Below are positions 33,277-42,028 of a DNA stretch of 56,209 nucleotides, in pieces; the stretch's first letter is position 1, and every line of letters starts with the position of its first letter. Source of the stretch: Geodermatophilus dictyosporus (GTDB lineage Bacteria; Actinomycetota; Actinomycetes; Mycobacteriales; Geodermatophilaceae); NCBI RefSeq assembly GCF_900115505.1, contig NZ_FOWQ01000004.1, positions 1 to 56,209 on the forward strand. Reading direction: 5' to 3'. The notes beneath the pieces are model-generated. The model made no database searches, was not told the origin of the DNA, and worked only from the letters and a program-made list of their open reading frames with translations. Position numbers and translations under genes: made by a program.

Positions 33277-36071
33277 GTCGCGGGGCTGGGGTCCGACCGC
33301 TGGTCCTCCGGCGCCTTGCGGACGTCGCGGATCTGGTACTTCGCCACCGCCTCGCGCACCGTCGCCCGGTCGAGCTGGCCGCGGTCGGCCAGCGAGGCCA
33401 GCGTGCGGACGACGATGCTCTCGGCGTCCACGTGGAAGTGCCGCCGCAGCGCCGGGCGGGTGTCGGACAGGCCGAACCCGTCGGTGCCCAGCGTCGACAT
33501 GCCGCCGGGGACGAACGGGGCGATGAGGTCGGGGACCGCCTTCATCCAGTCCGACACCGCCACGACCGGACCCTCGGTGTCCCCCAGCCGCTGGGTCACG
33601 TAGGGCACCTGCGGCTCGTCCTCCGGGTGGAGGAGGTTGTGCTCGGTGACCTCGTCGGCCTGGCGGCGCAGCTCCGTCCACGACGTCACCGACCACACGT
33701 CGGCCGACACGCCCCAGTCCTCGCGCAGCAGCTCCTGTGCGCGCAGCGCCCACGGCACCGCCACCCCGGAGGCCAGCACCTGCGCCCTGGGGCCCTCGCC
33801 CTGGCCGGGCGCGTACAGGTACATGCCCGCGAGCAGGCCCTGGACGTCGAGGCCCTCGGGCTCGGCCGGCTGGTGGAACGGCTCGTTGTAGACCGTCAGG
33901 TAGTACATGACGTCGGGGCTGCGGTGCCCGCCCAGCGGCGCGCCCGGGTCCTCGCCGTACATGCGGGCGAGGGCGTCCTTGGTGATGTGCCCGACCTCGT
34001 AGGAGAAGGCCGGGTCGTAGGACACGACCCCCGGGTTGGTGTGCGCCAGCAGCAGCGAGTGGCCGTCCTCGTGCTGCAGGCCCTCGCCGTTGAGCGTCGT
34101 CCGGCCGGCGGTGGCGCCGAGCAGGAAGCCTCGCGTCATCTGGTCGGCGGCGGCCCAGAGGCCGTCACCGGTCCGCTGGAACCCGAACATCGAGTAGAAG
34201 ATGTAGATCGGGATCATCGGCTCGCCGTGCGTGGCGTACGACGTGCCGACGGCGGTGAACGACGCCGTCGAGCCGGCCTCGTTGATGCCCTCGTGCAGGA
34301 TCTGGCCCTGCTCGGACTCCTTGTAGGCCAGCATCAGCTCGCGGTCGACCGAGGTGTAGCGCTGGCCGGCCGGGTTGTAGATCTTCTGCGACGGGAACAG
34401 CGAGTCCATCCCGAAGGTGCGCGCCTCGTCGGGGATGACCGGCACGAACCGCGGGCCGAGCTCCTTGTCCTTGAGCAGCTCCTTGAGCAGGCGGACGAAC
34501 GCCATCGTCGTCGCCACCTCCTGCTTGCCCGAGCCGCGGCGCAGCACGTCGAGCGCCTTGTCGTCGGGCGCCTTGAGCTGCTTGAACTCCGAGCGCCGCC
34601 GCGGCACCGCCCCGCCCAGGGCCCGCCGCCGGTCGAGCATGTACTGCATCTCGTCGGAGTTCGGGTCGGGCTTGTAGTAGGGCGGCAGGGTCTTGTCGAG
34701 CTGCTCGTCGGGGATGGGCAGGTAGAGCCGGTCGCGGAAGCCGGCGAGGTCCTCGGCGGTCAGCTTCTTCATCTGGTGGGTCGAGTTGCGGCCCTCGAAG
34801 TGGCTGCCCAGCGTCCAGCCCTTGATGGTCTTGGCGAGGATGACCGTGGGCTGGCCCTTGTGCTCCACCGCCGCCTTGAACGCCGCGTAGACCTTGCGGT
34901 AGTCGTGCCCGCCGCGGGAGAGGTCCCAGATCTCCTTGTCGCTCATGCCCTCGACGAGCTTGCGGGTGCGCGGGTCCCGGCCGAAGAAGTGCTCCCGGAC
35001 GAAGGCGCCGTCCTCGGCCTTGTAGGTCTGGTAGTCGCCGTCGGGCGTCTGGTTCATGAGGTTGACCAGGGCGCCGTCGCGGTCGGCGGCCAGCAGCGGG
35101 TCCCACTCCCGGCCCCAGATCACCTTGACGACGTTCCAGCCCGCGCCGCGGAAGAACGACTCCATCTCCTGGATGATCTTGCCGTTGCCGCGCACCGGTC
35201 CGTCGAGCCGCTGCAGGTTGCAGTTGATGACGAACGTGAGGTTGTCCAGCTCCTCGCGGGCGGCCAGGCCGATGGCGCCGAGCGACTCGGGCTCGTCCAT
35301 CTCGCCGTCGCCGAGGAAGGCCCACACGTGCTGGTCGGAGGTGTCCTTGATGCCGCGCTTCTCGAGGTAGCGGTTGAACCGCGCCTGGTAGATGGCGTTG
35401 AGCGGGCCCAGGCCCATCGAGACGGTCGGGAACTCCCAGAAGTCCGACATCAGCCGGGGGTGCGGGTAGCTCGACAGCCCGCCGCCGGGGTGGCTGACCT
35501 CCTGCCGGAAGCCGTCGAGCTGCTCCTCGGAGAGCCGGCCCTCGAGGAAGGCGCGGGCGTAGATGCCGGGGGAGGCGTGGCCCTGGAACCAGATCTGGTC
35601 GCCGCCGCCGGGGTGGTCCTTGCCGCGGAAGAAGTGGTTGAAGCCGACCTCGTACAGGGAGGCCGAGCTGGCGTAGGAGGAGATGTGCCCGCCGACGGCG
35701 ATCCCGGGCCGCTGTGCGCGGTGGACCATGATCGCGGCGTTCCACCGGATGTAGGCGCGGATGCGCCGCTCGACGTCCTCGTCGCCGGGGAACCACGGCT
35801 CCCGCTCGGGCGGGATCGTGTTGATGTAGTCGGTGCTGCGGAGGGCCGGGACGCCGACCTGCTGCTCGCGGCTGCGCTGCAGCATCTTCAGCATCAGGTA
35901 GCGGGCCCGCCCGCGGCCTGCGTGCTCGACGACGCTGTCGAGCGACTCCACCCACTCCTGGGTCTCGTCGGGATCGGTGTCGACCAGCTGGCTGGGGAGT
36001 CCGTCGGTGATGACCGCGCGGGGCTGGCCGGCGTCGCGGGTGGGGTCCCCACCCTGCTGCGGTGCGCTCAT
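33273..36071 (-). CDS. aceE: Pyruvate dehydrogenase E1 component, homodimeric type
   Basis: 932 residues from ATG 36071, the normal size for AceE. The thiamine pyrophosphate motif is [34 protein letters not shown]. Other conserved parts are [31 protein letters not shown], the transketolase-like central domain ending [14 protein letters not shown], and a C-terminal domain with VTSWTELRR. It decarboxylates pyruvate and passes acetyl to E2 lipoyl. E2 and E3 are not in the window. The order aceE (-) divergent from DUF3052 (+) and ahpE (+) is the same as in Mycobacterium tuberculosis (Rv2241-Rv2238c). Confidence 0.97.
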   Translation of the reverse strand: MSAPQQGGDPTRDAGQPRAVITDGLPSQLVDTDPDETQEWVESLDSVVEHAGRGRARYLMLKMLQRSREQQVGVPALRSTDYINTIPPEREPWFPGDEDVERRIRAYIRWNAAIMVHRAQRPGIAVGGHISSYASSASLYEVGFNHFFRGKDHPGGGDQIWFQGHASPGIYARAFLEGRLSEEQLDGFRQEVSHPGGGLSSYPHPRLMSDFWEFPTVSMGLGPLNAIYQARFNRYLEKRGIKDTSDQHVWAFLGDGEMDEPESLGAIGLAAREELDNLTFVINCNLQRLDGPVRGNGKIIQEMESFFRGAGWNVVKVIWGREWDPLLAADRDGALVNLMNQTPDGDYQTYKAEDGAFVREHFFGRDPRTRKLVEGMSDKEIWDLSRGGHDYRKVYAAFKAAVEHKGQPTVILAKTIKGWTLGSHFEGRNSTHQMKKLTAEDLAGFRDRLYLPIPDEQLDKTLPPYYKPDPNSDEMQYMLDRRRALGGAVPRRRSEFKQLKAPDDKALDVLRRGSGKQEVATTMAFVRLLKELLKDKELGPRFVPVIPDEARTFGMDSLFPSQKIYNPAGQRYTSVDRELMLAYKESEQGQILHEGINEAGSTASFTAVGTSYATHGEPMIPIYIFYSMFGFQRTGDGLWAAADQMTRGFLLGATAGRTTLNGEGLQHEDGHSLLLAHTNPGVVSYDPAFSYEVGHITKDALARMYGEDPGAPLGGHRSPDVMYYLTVYNEPFHQPAEPEGLDVQGLLAGMYLYAPGQGEGPRAQVLASGVAVPWALRAQELLREDWGVSADVWSVTSWTELRRQADEVTEHNLLHPEDEPQVPYVTQRLGDTEGPVVAVSDWMKAVPDLIAPFVPGGMSTLGTDGFGLSDTRPALRRHFHVDAESIVVRTLASLADRGQLDRATVREAVAKYQIRDVRKAPEDQRSDPSPAT

Positions 36072-36394
36072 GCCCCCATCGTCGCGCGTCCGGGCGGTCT
36101 GCGTCACGCCAGCGCAGCGCATCGGTGGCGTACCGCCCGGTACCGGCACGGCCGGTCCTCGCGGAGCGCTTGCGCCTGACCAGGCATGGCCTACGCTCCT
36201 GCCCACGCGGACCGACGCCGTCGGCCCCGCGCGGCCGGGCAGGAGAGGGGTGACATGACCAGGCAGCGGGTCACAGCCCCGCCGGTCGTGTCCGCCGTCA
36301 GCCCCCACAGACCGCCACGTGCGCCCGACCACCGGCGCCCCGCCTGCGCCGGCCCCGGGTCGGCGGCCATCGATCCTCCGGAGGAACAGCAGGG
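36072..36394. promoter_or_regulatory. Divergent promoter region between aceE and the DUF3052 gene
   Basis: 323 bp with no supported gene. It must contain the aceE promoter (minus) and the DUF3052 promoter (plus). GGAGGAACAGCAGGG near 36380-36394 is the ribosome binding site of the DUF3052 gene. I see no clear operator. Confidence 0.5.
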
Positions 36395-36820
36395 ATGAGC
36401 GTCGACTCGGGCACCGCCGGCATGGCGGCCCGGTTGGGCATCAAGACGGGCATGGTCGTGCAGGAGCTCGGCTGGGACGAGGACGCCGACGAGGACCTGC
36501 GCGACTCCATCGTCGAGGCCTCCGGCAGCGAGATGGTCGACGAGGACACCGACGAGGTCGCCGACGTCGTCGTCCTCTGGTGGCGGGAGGACGACGGCGA
36601 CCTGTTCGACGCGCTGACCGACGCCCTCACCTCGCTGGCCGACGACGGCGTCGTCTGGCTGCTGGTCCCCAAGTCCGGCCGGCCGGGCCACGTCGCGCCC
36701 GGCGACGTCACCGAGGTGGCGCCGACCGCGGGCCTGTCGCAGACCAGCAGCATCTCCGCGGCGAAGGACTGGTCGGGCATCCGGCTCGTCACGCCGAAGG
36801 CGGCCCGCAGCCGCCGGTGA
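36395..36820 (+). CDS. DUF3052 family protein
   Basis: 141 residues from ATG. It is a small acidic soluble protein with the DUF3052 pattern: [77 protein letters not shown], and a C-terminal [20 protein letters not shown]. No catalytic motif is known. It is conserved next to aceE and ahpE across actinobacteria, as in Rv2239c. It is followed directly by a hairpin repeat, so it may be transcribed alone. Confidence 0.92.
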   Translation: MSVDSGTAGMAARLGIKTGMVVQELGWDEDADEDLRDSIVEASGSEMVDEDTDEVADVVVLWWREDDGDLFDALTDALTSLADDGVVWLLVPKSGRPGHVAPGDVTEVAPTAGLSQTSSISAAKDWSGIRLVTPKAARSRR

Positions 36821-36823
36821 TCG

Positions 36824-36882
36824 AAGGACCCCCTCGCCCCCACGCCTCGCTCCGCTCGGCGCGGGCCCCGGCGAGGGGGCCG
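36824..36882. repeat. Dispersed hairpin repeat, copy B (3' of the DUF3052 gene)
   Basis: It starts 3 nt after the stop with AAGGA. Arms CCCCCTCGCC (36829-36838) and GGCGAGGGGG (36870-36879) enclose a core related to copies A, C and D (CCCACGCCTCGCTCCGCTC, then GCGGG). It is a probable transcription terminator. Confidence 0.7.
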
Positions 36883-36920
36883 TTCCAGCACGTCGCCGAG
36901 GGTGGGGCACGATCAGGCTC

Positions 36921-37382
36921 ATGAGTCTCTCCGTCGGCGACGTCGCGCCCGAGTTCAGCCTCCCCGACCAGGACCGCCAGGTCGTCTCCCTCGCCGAGCT
37001 GCGGGGCCGGCCGGTGCTGGTCGTCTTCTACCCGTTCGCCTTCTCCGGCATCTGCACCGGTGAGCTCTGCCAGCTGCGCGACGAGCTGGCCACCTACACC
37101 GACGCCGGCGTGACCGTGGTGGCCATCAGCACCGACCCGGTGTTCAGCCTCAAGGCGTTCAAGGCGCAGGAGGGCCTGGAGTTCCCGCTGCTCAGCGACT
37201 TCTGGCCGCACGGCGCCACCGCCCAGGCCTACGGCGTGTTCAACGACAAGGCCGGCATGGCTGTGCGCGGCACCTTCCTCGTCGACGCCGAGGGCAGGGT
37301 CGCCTTCGCCGAGGTCAACCAGCCCGGCGACGCGCGCGAGCAGTCGGGCTGGAAGGACGCCGTCGCCAAGATCGCGGCCTGA
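36921..37382 (+). CDS. ahpE: AhpE-type 1-Cys-like peroxiredoxin
   Basis: 153 residues from ATG. A thioredoxin-fold peroxiredoxin with YPFAFSGICTGELCQLRD, where Cys45 is the peroxidatic cysteine and Cys50 is present as in mycobacterial AhpE. DPVFSLKAFKAQEGLEFPLLSDF and the conserved Arg in VRGTFLVDAEG complete the fold. It reduces H2O2, organic peroxides and peroxynitrite, probably recycled by mycothiol/mycoredoxin. It lies downstream of DUF3052 as in M. tuberculosis, with a hairpin repeat at its 3' end. Confidence 0.93.
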   Translation: MSLSVGDVAPEFSLPDQDRQVVSLAELRGRPVLVVFYPFAFSGICTGELCQLRDELATYTDAGVTVVAISTDPVFSLKAFKAQEGLEFPLLSDFWPHGATAQAYGVFNDKAGMAVRGTFLVDAEGRVAFAEVNQPGDAREQSGWKDAVAKIAA

Positions 37383-37383
37383 C

Positions 37384-37451
37384 CAAGGACCCCCGCTACC
37401 CCCCCCCCCCCGCCACTCGCACGCTCGCGGCGGGACCCTGTAGCGGGGCCG
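37384..37451. repeat. Dispersed hairpin repeat, copy C (3' of ahpE)
   Basis: It starts 1-2 nt after the ahpE stop with AAGGA. Arms CCCCGCTAC (37391-37399) and GTAGCGGGG (37440-37448) enclose GCCACTCGCACGCTCGCGGC plus GGGACCCT. It contains a run of 13 C (37399-37411), where replication slippage or assembly error is likely. Confidence 0.7.
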
Positions 37452-37494
37452 CCACCCGGACCCACCGCCCGGGGCCACCTACCCTGGGCGGGCG

Positions 37495-37566
37495 GGGCGC
37501 GTAGCTCAGCGGGAGAGCTCTCGCCTTACAAGCGAGCGGTCGCAGGTTCGATCCCTGCCGCGCCCA
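37495..37566 (+). tRNA. tRNA-Val (TAC anticodon)
   Basis: A 72-nt cloverleaf. The acceptor GGGCGCG pairs with CGCGCCC and the discriminator is A. The D arm is GCTC/GAGC. The anticodon stem CTCGC/GCGAG holds loop CTTACAA (anticodon TAC), and the T arm is GCAGG/CCTGC around TTCGATC. Bases after the discriminator are CACA, so CCA is not encoded here. The displaced copy at 39676-39720 does encode CCA. Confidence 0.95.
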
Positions 37567-37717
37567 CACATCTCTTCCCTTTGATGCGCAACGTCACCGG
37601 TGACGCTGCGGTGACGGCAGCCGCTCTATCTTGCCGCACTGGTGGATCCTCGCGGAGGACCGCCAAGTGGATGGGGGTGTCCGCTCCCTCGCGGAGCAAC
37701 GTTGTAGGAGCAGCCTC

Positions 37718-38320
37718 ATGGCTCAGCGCCTACCCGAGGAGGGGCCAACCTCTGGCCCTAACCCGTTGGCTCTCGGAGCCGCCAGGGCGGCTGCTGTTGG
37801 TGCCGTCGCCTACGGCGTCGCAGACGGTATTGGCCTGCCTAGTGATAAGGCTGTCGTGGTCGGCGGTGCAGCAGCCGCCGTGGACGGAGCCGCCGGAGCT
37901 GCCGGCGCTATCCGACGTCGGATGCGTGGCACGCCCAGTCGATCGGAGGTCGAGGCGTGGCGCGGCGTTAGGGAGTACATGATTCTCATCGATAAACGCA
38001 TAAAGGAAGAGTCCACACCTGAAGATGTATCGGAGTACATCGCTAGGATCAGTGAATATCAGCGAAGAATAGACGCATTTCAAGACGATGGGGCGTCGGC
38101 CGCCCTCACTAGTCCGATAAGAACACCACTCACCCAACCTCTTCGTATTCGACTCAGTCGTCCTCGTGAAACTGCTTCAGATGGGGCACGCAGACCGGAT
38201 GCCCGCTGCACTCCTTCGGGTTGTCATTCAGGGGGCAGTTGTCCCTGGTGCTTGTCGACATGGGCGAGCACCCTTCCTCCGGGTCAGCGACGGTGGGATC
38301 GATGGGAACTGTCGCGGTGA
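37718..38320 (+). CDS. Hypothetical island protein with Ala/Gly-rich segment
   Basis: 200 residues from ATG, with TAGGAG 7 nt upstream. After MAQRLPEEGPTSGPNP comes a small-residue hydrophobic region (ALGAARAAAVGAVAYGVADGIGLP and VVVGGAAAAVDGAAGAAGAI) that may be a membrane hairpin or glycine-zipper segment. A charged helix follows: SEVEAWRGVREYMILIDKRIKEESTPEDVSEYIARISEYQRRID. Beyond about residue 145 the sequence looks non-coding and overlaps a possible antisense small gene at 38154-38261, so the annotated end is doubtful. I recognise no family. Confidence 0.5.
   Translation: MAQRLPEEGPTSGPNPLALGAARAAAVGAVAYGVADGIGLPSDKAVVVGGAAAAVDGAAGAAGAIRRRMRGTPSRSEVEAWRGVREYMILIDKRIKEESTPEDVSEYIARISEYQRRIDAFQDDGASAALTSPIRTPLTQPLRIRLSRPRETASDGARRPDARCTPSGCHSGGSCPWCLSTWASTLPPGQRRWDRWELSR
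38154..38261 (-). CDS. Possible 35-residue Cys/His-rich micro-protein
   Basis: ATG 38261 has GGAGGAAGGG 9 nt upstream, a strong ribosome binding site. The product begins MSTSTRDNCPLNDNPKE and continues CSGHPVCVPHLKQFHEDD. Three Cys and several His could form a small zinc-binding or disulfide fold. It lies antisense to the 3' end of the 37718 gene, and at least one of the two frames is probably not used. No family is known to me. Confidence 0.3.
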   Translation of the reverse strand: MSTSTRDNCPLNDNPKECSGHPVCVPHLKQFHEDD

Positions 38321-38610
38321 AGGCGCAGGTCGGCATAGCTCGACGCTGACACCATTAGCCCACCGTCTACCCTGCGCGGTAGTGGACCGACGTGGCTGGG
38401 CGCGCATATGACTAGCAGGCATCCTTGGGTCTGCCCGTCGAGAGGGTGGTCACCGCCTCGCTGGGACGACGCCGAGTGCCAAACCGACCGATTGGCGTCT
38501 TCACCAGCGACCGGGCTGCCGTCCGAGGCCACCTGCCAAGTGGGCCTCGGCTTCCAGCCGCCCTCGTCCGCATCCGGGCTTGCCGCGAGCTGACCGACAG
38601 GGGAAGCCCA

Positions 38611-38642
38611 AGGCCCCCTGCCCGAAATCGGACAGGGGGCCT
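38611..38642 (-). terminator. Terminator hairpin downstream of the island membrane protein gene
   Basis: AGGCCCCCTG (38611-38620) and CAGGGGGCCT (38633-38642) form a perfect 10-bp stem, with an inner CCGA/TCGG pairing. It lies 20 bp beyond the stop of the minus-strand gene at 38663. The rest of the 38321-38662 gap shows nothing else I recognise. Confidence 0.8.
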
Positions 38643-38662
38643 CGGAGCCGGGCGTCAGAACC

Positions 38663-39283
38663 TCAGGACTGCAACTCGTAAGTGAAGGTCGCCGGGTCAC
38701 CCTCCAGATCCTCGCTGGACAGCAGGGTCACTGTGGCCGTCACTCCGGCCTCGACATCATTCGCCGCGCCCACCGCGCTACCCACCAGAGAGCCGTCCGG
38801 CCCGAGCACCGTGATCGTGAAGAAGGCCGACCGGGTGCTGCTCTCGTTGTTGGTGATCCGCGCGGTCAGCGAGTTGACCAGGCCGGTCTCCACCTGAACC
38901 TCACCGAGTACCCAGCCGTCGTCCTCCAGCGGGTCATCCTGGGGAGGTGCCGGTGCCGGTGCCGGTGCCGGTGGCTCAGCCGCCGACCCTCCGCTGTCGG
39001 CGGGCTGCTCGGCGGTGGGCGTAGTGGGGTCGGCCGCCGAGGTTTCGCCGTCTCCGCCGCCTCCGGCCGCCGCCGCGATGATGATCACGGCCAGTCCAGC
39101 CAACAGCCAGAACCAGACGCGCTTGTAGATCGACTTCTTCGGCGGCGGTCCCTGCGGCGGCATCTGCGGGGCCATCCCCGGGGGCGGCCCGTAGCCCTGC
39201 TGAGGGCCGTAGCCCTGCTGAGGGCCGTAGCCCTGCTGAGGGCCGTAGCCCTGCTGAGGGCCGTGATTATGGGGGGTGCTCAT
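38663..39283 (-). CDS. Gly/Tyr/Gln-repeat single-pass membrane protein with extracytoplasmic FxLyD-like domain
   Basis: 206 residues from ATG 39283. The N-terminus is four exact GYGPQQ hexapeptide repeats followed by PPGMAPQMPPQGPPPKK. One transmembrane helix follows (FWLLAGLAVIIIAAAA, about 56-72), then a Ser/Pro/Ala linker (PAPAPAPAPP). Last comes a C-terminal beta-rich domain: LGEVQVETGLVNSLTARITNNESS, FFTITVLGPDGSLVGSAVGAANDVEAG. This domain resembles FxLyD/DUF4352-type extracytoplasmic domains. Its layout is close to the island-1 protein at 11047-11430, which lacks the outer domain. It is probably a membrane-anchored surface or binding protein; partner unknown. Confidence 0.72.
   Translation of the reverse strand: MSTPHNHGPQQGYGPQQGYGPQQGYGPQQGYGPPPGMAPQMPPQGPPPKKSIYKRVWFWLLAGLAVIIIAAAAGGGGDGETSAADPTTPTAEQPADSGGSAAEPPAPAPAPAPPQDDPLEDDGWVLGEVQVETGLVNSLTARITNNESSTRSAFFTITVLGPDGSLVGSAVGAANDVEAGVTATVTLLSSEDLEGDPATFTYELQS
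39189..39260. repeat. Four perfect 18-bp tandem repeats within the coding region
   Basis: The unit CCGTAGCCCTGCTGAGGG repeats exactly four times (39189, 39207, 39225, 39243). It keeps the reading frame and encodes the GYGPQQ repeats of the membrane protein. The exact identity suggests recent expansion, so copy number may vary between strains. Confidence 0.9.
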
Positions 39284-39675
39284 GGTGGTGTTCCGATCGG
39301 TGGTGGGCTGGAAGCGAGGACGATGACGTTGGTCCTGTACTCCCGACCGCCTGTCGCTCGCTGAGAGGGAAACGTCCGGTTCTGTATCGGCGACCTGACG
39401 GGAAGTTTGACCGGAATCTGGCAACGGCGCTGCTGACCGGGAGGTCGTCCTCTCGCATGCGTTCAACTGACGTTGAGGGGGCCGACCGGCGTCAAGTGGG
39501 AGACCGTCCTCACGAGTGAAGTAGGCAAGTGCTCCTCAGCAGCAAAGCCCGCCCGCACAGGCATTCACTCAACCGGGTCAAATCCCCAGGGCGCAGACAC
39601 CGCTGTAACACTTGCACAGTCAGACCACTCTGCCCTGCAAAAGCGCAGGTCAGCACAGCGTTCAAGCTCTGCCTG
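39284..39675. other. Right end of the tRNA-Val island without a supported gene
   Basis: About 390 bp between the membrane-protein start and the distal att repeat. It presumably contains the promoter of the minus-strand gene. Base composition is lower than the chromosome. I see no integrase, excisionase or coding frame with a good start. Confidence 0.4.
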
Positions 39676-39718
39676 CTTACAAGCGAGCGGTTGCAGGTTC
39701 GATCCCTGCCGCGCCCAC
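39676..39718 (+). repeat. Distal attachment-site repeat of the tRNA-Val island
   Basis: A copy of the tRNA-Val 3' part from the anticodon loop to the acceptor end, one base different from the functional copy. It continues into CA, so the discriminator A is followed by an encoded CCA (39718-39720), which the functional tRNA lacks. It marks the ancestral tRNA end. Confidence 0.9.
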
Positions 39719-39750
39719 CACGGACCCCCACCGCGCCAGGTGCCCGTCGT

Positions 39751-39793
39751 CGACCTGTGGTCGTCTCCGGTGGGTCGAGGCGACCGCAGGTCG
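39751..39793. terminator. Imperfect hairpin downstream of the esterase gene
   Basis: CGACCTGTGGTCG (39751-39763) and CGACCGCAGGTCG (39781-39793) can pair over 13 bp with one mismatch and a 17-nt loop. It lies about 90 bp past the esterase stop (minus strand). This is a possible terminator. Confidence 0.4.
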
Positions 39794-39880
39794 ACGTCCG
39801 GCGGTGTCGAGGTGCGGCGCGTCGTCGTCACCCGGCCCGGGTGACCGCGGTCCGGCGCACCCCGGCGCGGGCGGGGACCC

Positions 39881-40681
39881 TCAGGCGGCCGTGGCGGTGC
39901 GGGGGAGCGCCGTCGGGACGTCCGGGCGCGGGAAGCAGGGGCGCAGCGCCAGCGGCGCGCGGAAGGGCCGCCAGGTGCCCTCGGGCTGGGCGAGCCGGTC
40001 GGCCACCGCGTAGATGACCGCCGGGTGGTGGCCCATCCCCAGGTGGCTGGCGTAGACGGCGATGTTCTCCGTCTGCGGGGAGAGCCGGTCCAGGCACGCC
40101 TGCCAGGCGACGATCCCGTCGTGGTGGGAGTAGATCGAGGTGGCCGGTACCTGCAGCGGCGTCGCCTCGCTCGCCAGCGGCAGCGTGCGCCGCTCCACGT
40201 GCAGGTGCGAGTAGCGCTCGAAGACCCGGTTCGCCCGGGTCTGGCTGTCGCGCTGCAGCGCGAACGGGCTGCCCAGGGTGATCACCTGGCGCACCGAGTC
40301 GGGCACCTTGCGGGCCAGGTCGCGGGCGAAGATGCCGCCCAGGCTCCAGCCGACCAGGCTGATCGGCCGGCCGTAGCGGTCGCTGAGGTCGTCGATGCGG
40401 CGGGCCATGCCCTCGACGCACTCGGCGGTCGGGCCGATGTTGCGGCCCAGCCGCCAGCCGTGCACCCGGTAGCCCAGCCGGCGCAGCGTGCGGCGCAGGG
40501 TGCGGGTGGAGGCGTCGTCGGCCATCAGGCCGGGCAGCACGAGCACGGGGTGCCCGTCGCCGACCGGCAGGCGCGGGAGCAGCGGTCGGGCCGCGAGGTA
40601 GAGCCCGTAGTCCGCGCAGGCCCGGCCGACCTCGGTGAGGTACAGCGGCAGGCCCGGGCCCTCGTACTGGTGTCGCGACAC
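39881..40681 (-). CDS. Alpha/beta-hydrolase esterase/lipase (PGAP1/triacylglycerol-lipase-like)
   Basis: 266 residues from GTG 40681, with GAGGAGG upstream. PVLVLPGLMADDASTRTLRRTLRRLGYRVHGWRLGRN leads to the nucleophile elbow VGWSLGGIFARDLA (Ser in GWSLG). An Asp/His pair is likely within SIYSHHDGIVAW and HLGMGHHPAVIYAVADRL. The layout resembles PGAP1-like or lipase class 2 hydrolases. There is no signal peptide, so it is intracellular or membrane-associated. It is divergent from a second alpha/beta hydrolase and lies beside the acyltransferase cluster, so acylglycerol turnover is a fair guess. Confidence 0.82.
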   Translation of the reverse strand: MSRHQYEGPGLPLYLTEVGRACADYGLYLAARPLLPRLPVGDGHPVLVLPGLMADDASTRTLRRTLRRLGYRVHGWRLGRNIGPTAECVEGMARRIDDLSDRYGRPISLVGWSLGGIFARDLARKVPDSVRQVITLGSPFALQRDSQTRANRVFERYSHLHVERRTLPLASEATPLQVPATSIYSHHDGIVAWQACLDRLSPQTENIAVYASHLGMGHHPAVIYAVADRLAQPEGTWRPFRAPLALRPCFPRPDVPTALPRTATAA

Positions 40682-40884
40682 GTCGTCCTCCTCGCCGGCG
40701 GCCCGTCCGGCCTCCGTACGCTCCGGTACCACGGTCCCGCTCCGGTCACACCTGACCGTGGCGGCGCGCGGCCGCGGCGCGGCCGACTTGTGGCTCGCGC
40801 CACAGCCGTCGCACCCACCCCACGGCGCCTGCGGGCAGGGGGCGTGGAACCGTACGGACGGCGCACGCGGCGGGAGGAGCACAG

Positions 40885-41790
40885 GTGGAGCAGCCCGGGA
40901 CGGGCCGGACCGTCGACCTCGGCGGTCCGGTGCACGTGGTCGACTACGGCGGTGCCGACGACGGCCCGGCCGTGGTCCTGGTGCACGGGCTGGGCGGCTC
41001 GCACGGCAACTGGGACCTGCTCGCCCCGCTGCTGACGCCGACGGCCCGGGTGTGGGCCCTGGACCTGCCCGGCTTCGGCCGCAGCGAGCCCGGCAGGCGG
41101 CGGACGACGGTGCAGGCGAACGTCGGCGTGCTGCGGGACTTCCTGCGCGAGGTGGTCGGCGAGCCGGCCGTGCTGGTCGGCAACTCGATGGGCGGGATGG
41201 TCTCGCTGTTCACCGCCGCGGCCGAGCGCGACCGCGTCGCCGGGCTGGTGCTGCTCGACCCCGCGCTGCCCGGCGGGCGCCGCCGCCTCGATCCGCTCGT
41301 GGCGGCGACCTTCGCGCTCTACGCCGTCCCGGGCGTGGGGGAGCGGGTGCTGCGGCTGCGCCGGTCGCGGCAGACGCCGCTGACCCGGGTCCGCGCGATG
41401 CTGGAGCTGGTGGGCGTCGACCCCGACGAGCTGCCCGCGCCGGTGGTCGACCGGGCGGTCACCCTCCTCGAGCAGCGGGAGGACGTCGCCGGCATGGACC
41501 GGGCGTTCCTGACCGCGGCCCGCTCGCTGCTGGGGATCCTCCTCGACCCGCGCCACTACCGGGCGGCCATGGCCCGCGTCGCCGCCCCGGTGCTGCTGGT
41601 GCAGGGCGACCGCGACCGGCTGGTGCCCGTGGACGCCGCCCGCGAGGTGGCCCGCCAGCACCCGCACTGGCGTTACGAGGAGCTGGCCGGCGTCGGGCAC
41701 GTGCCGCAGCTGCAGGTGCCCGACCGCCTGGCCGCCCTCGTCCTCTCGTGGCTGGGGGAGTCCGTCAGCGGTCCCGCAGCTCGGTCGTGA
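40885..41790 (+). CDS. Alpha/beta-fold hydrolase
   Basis: 301 residues from GTG 40885, with GGGAGGAG upstream. The oxyanion region [17 protein letters not shown] is followed by the nucleophile elbow [12 protein letters not shown]. The acid Asp lies near [12 protein letters not shown] and His in [14 protein letters not shown]: a complete triad. The family covers esterases, lipases and epoxide or haloalkane hydrolases. GNSMGG is common in lipase/monoacylglycerol-lipase-like members. After it, 41791-42028 shows no convincing gene. Confidence 0.85.
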   Translation: MEQPGTGRTVDLGGPVHVVDYGGADDGPAVVLVHGLGGSHGNWDLLAPLLTPTARVWALDLPGFGRSEPGRRRTTVQANVGVLRDFLREVVGEPAVLVGNSMGGMVSLFTAAAERDRVAGLVLLDPALPGGRRRLDPLVAATFALYAVPGVGERVLRLRRSRQTPLTRVRAMLELVGVDPDELPAPVVDRAVTLLEQREDVAGMDRAFLTAARSLLGILLDPRHYRAAMARVAAPVLLVQGDRDRLVPVDAAREVARQHPHWRYEELAGVGHVPQLQVPDRLAALVLSWLGESVSGPAARS

Positions 41791-42028
41791 GCCCCGTCCC
41801 CTCGCTTCGGGCACGGTGCCGCCCCGCTGCAGGCCGGCCGAGCGCAGCCCCGCCGCCACCCGGGCCGGGAGCTGGCCGACCCGGCCGTGGCCGAGGGTCA
41901 GCGGGCCGAGCCGCGGCATCGGCTCGTCGGGGTGGGCGAGGGTGGACCCGCGCAGGCCTGGACCGTGACGTGCGTCGCCTGACGGTCCGGCATCGCGAGA
42001 GCCGGTGCGCACACCTGCCCGCCGGGGC

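Larger units (their letters stand above)
37525..39718. mobile_element. Small tRNA-Val genomic island, no integrase
   Basis: 43-bp direct repeats at 37525-37567 (inside the tRNA) and 39676-39718 differ at one base (C37541 versus T39692). They bound about 2.15 kb of lower-GC DNA with two or three small genes. There is no recombinase, so the element is either a deletion remnant or was moved in trans. A perfect 14-bp palindrome CGTCACCGGTGACG is at 37592-37605. Confidence 0.82.

Noticed and set aside
37399..37411. Run of 13 C as a phase-variable switch
   Set aside because: It lies in a hairpin repeat after the ahpE stop, not in a gene or promoter. Slippage there would not alter a protein.
40525..42012. 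Minus-strand frame of 495 codons overlapping the alpha/beta hydrolase at 40885-41790
   Set aside because: The plus-strand gene has a full catalytic triad and a good ribosome binding site. The minus frame has no domain. The residual 41791-42028 part looks faintly coding but cannot be supported.
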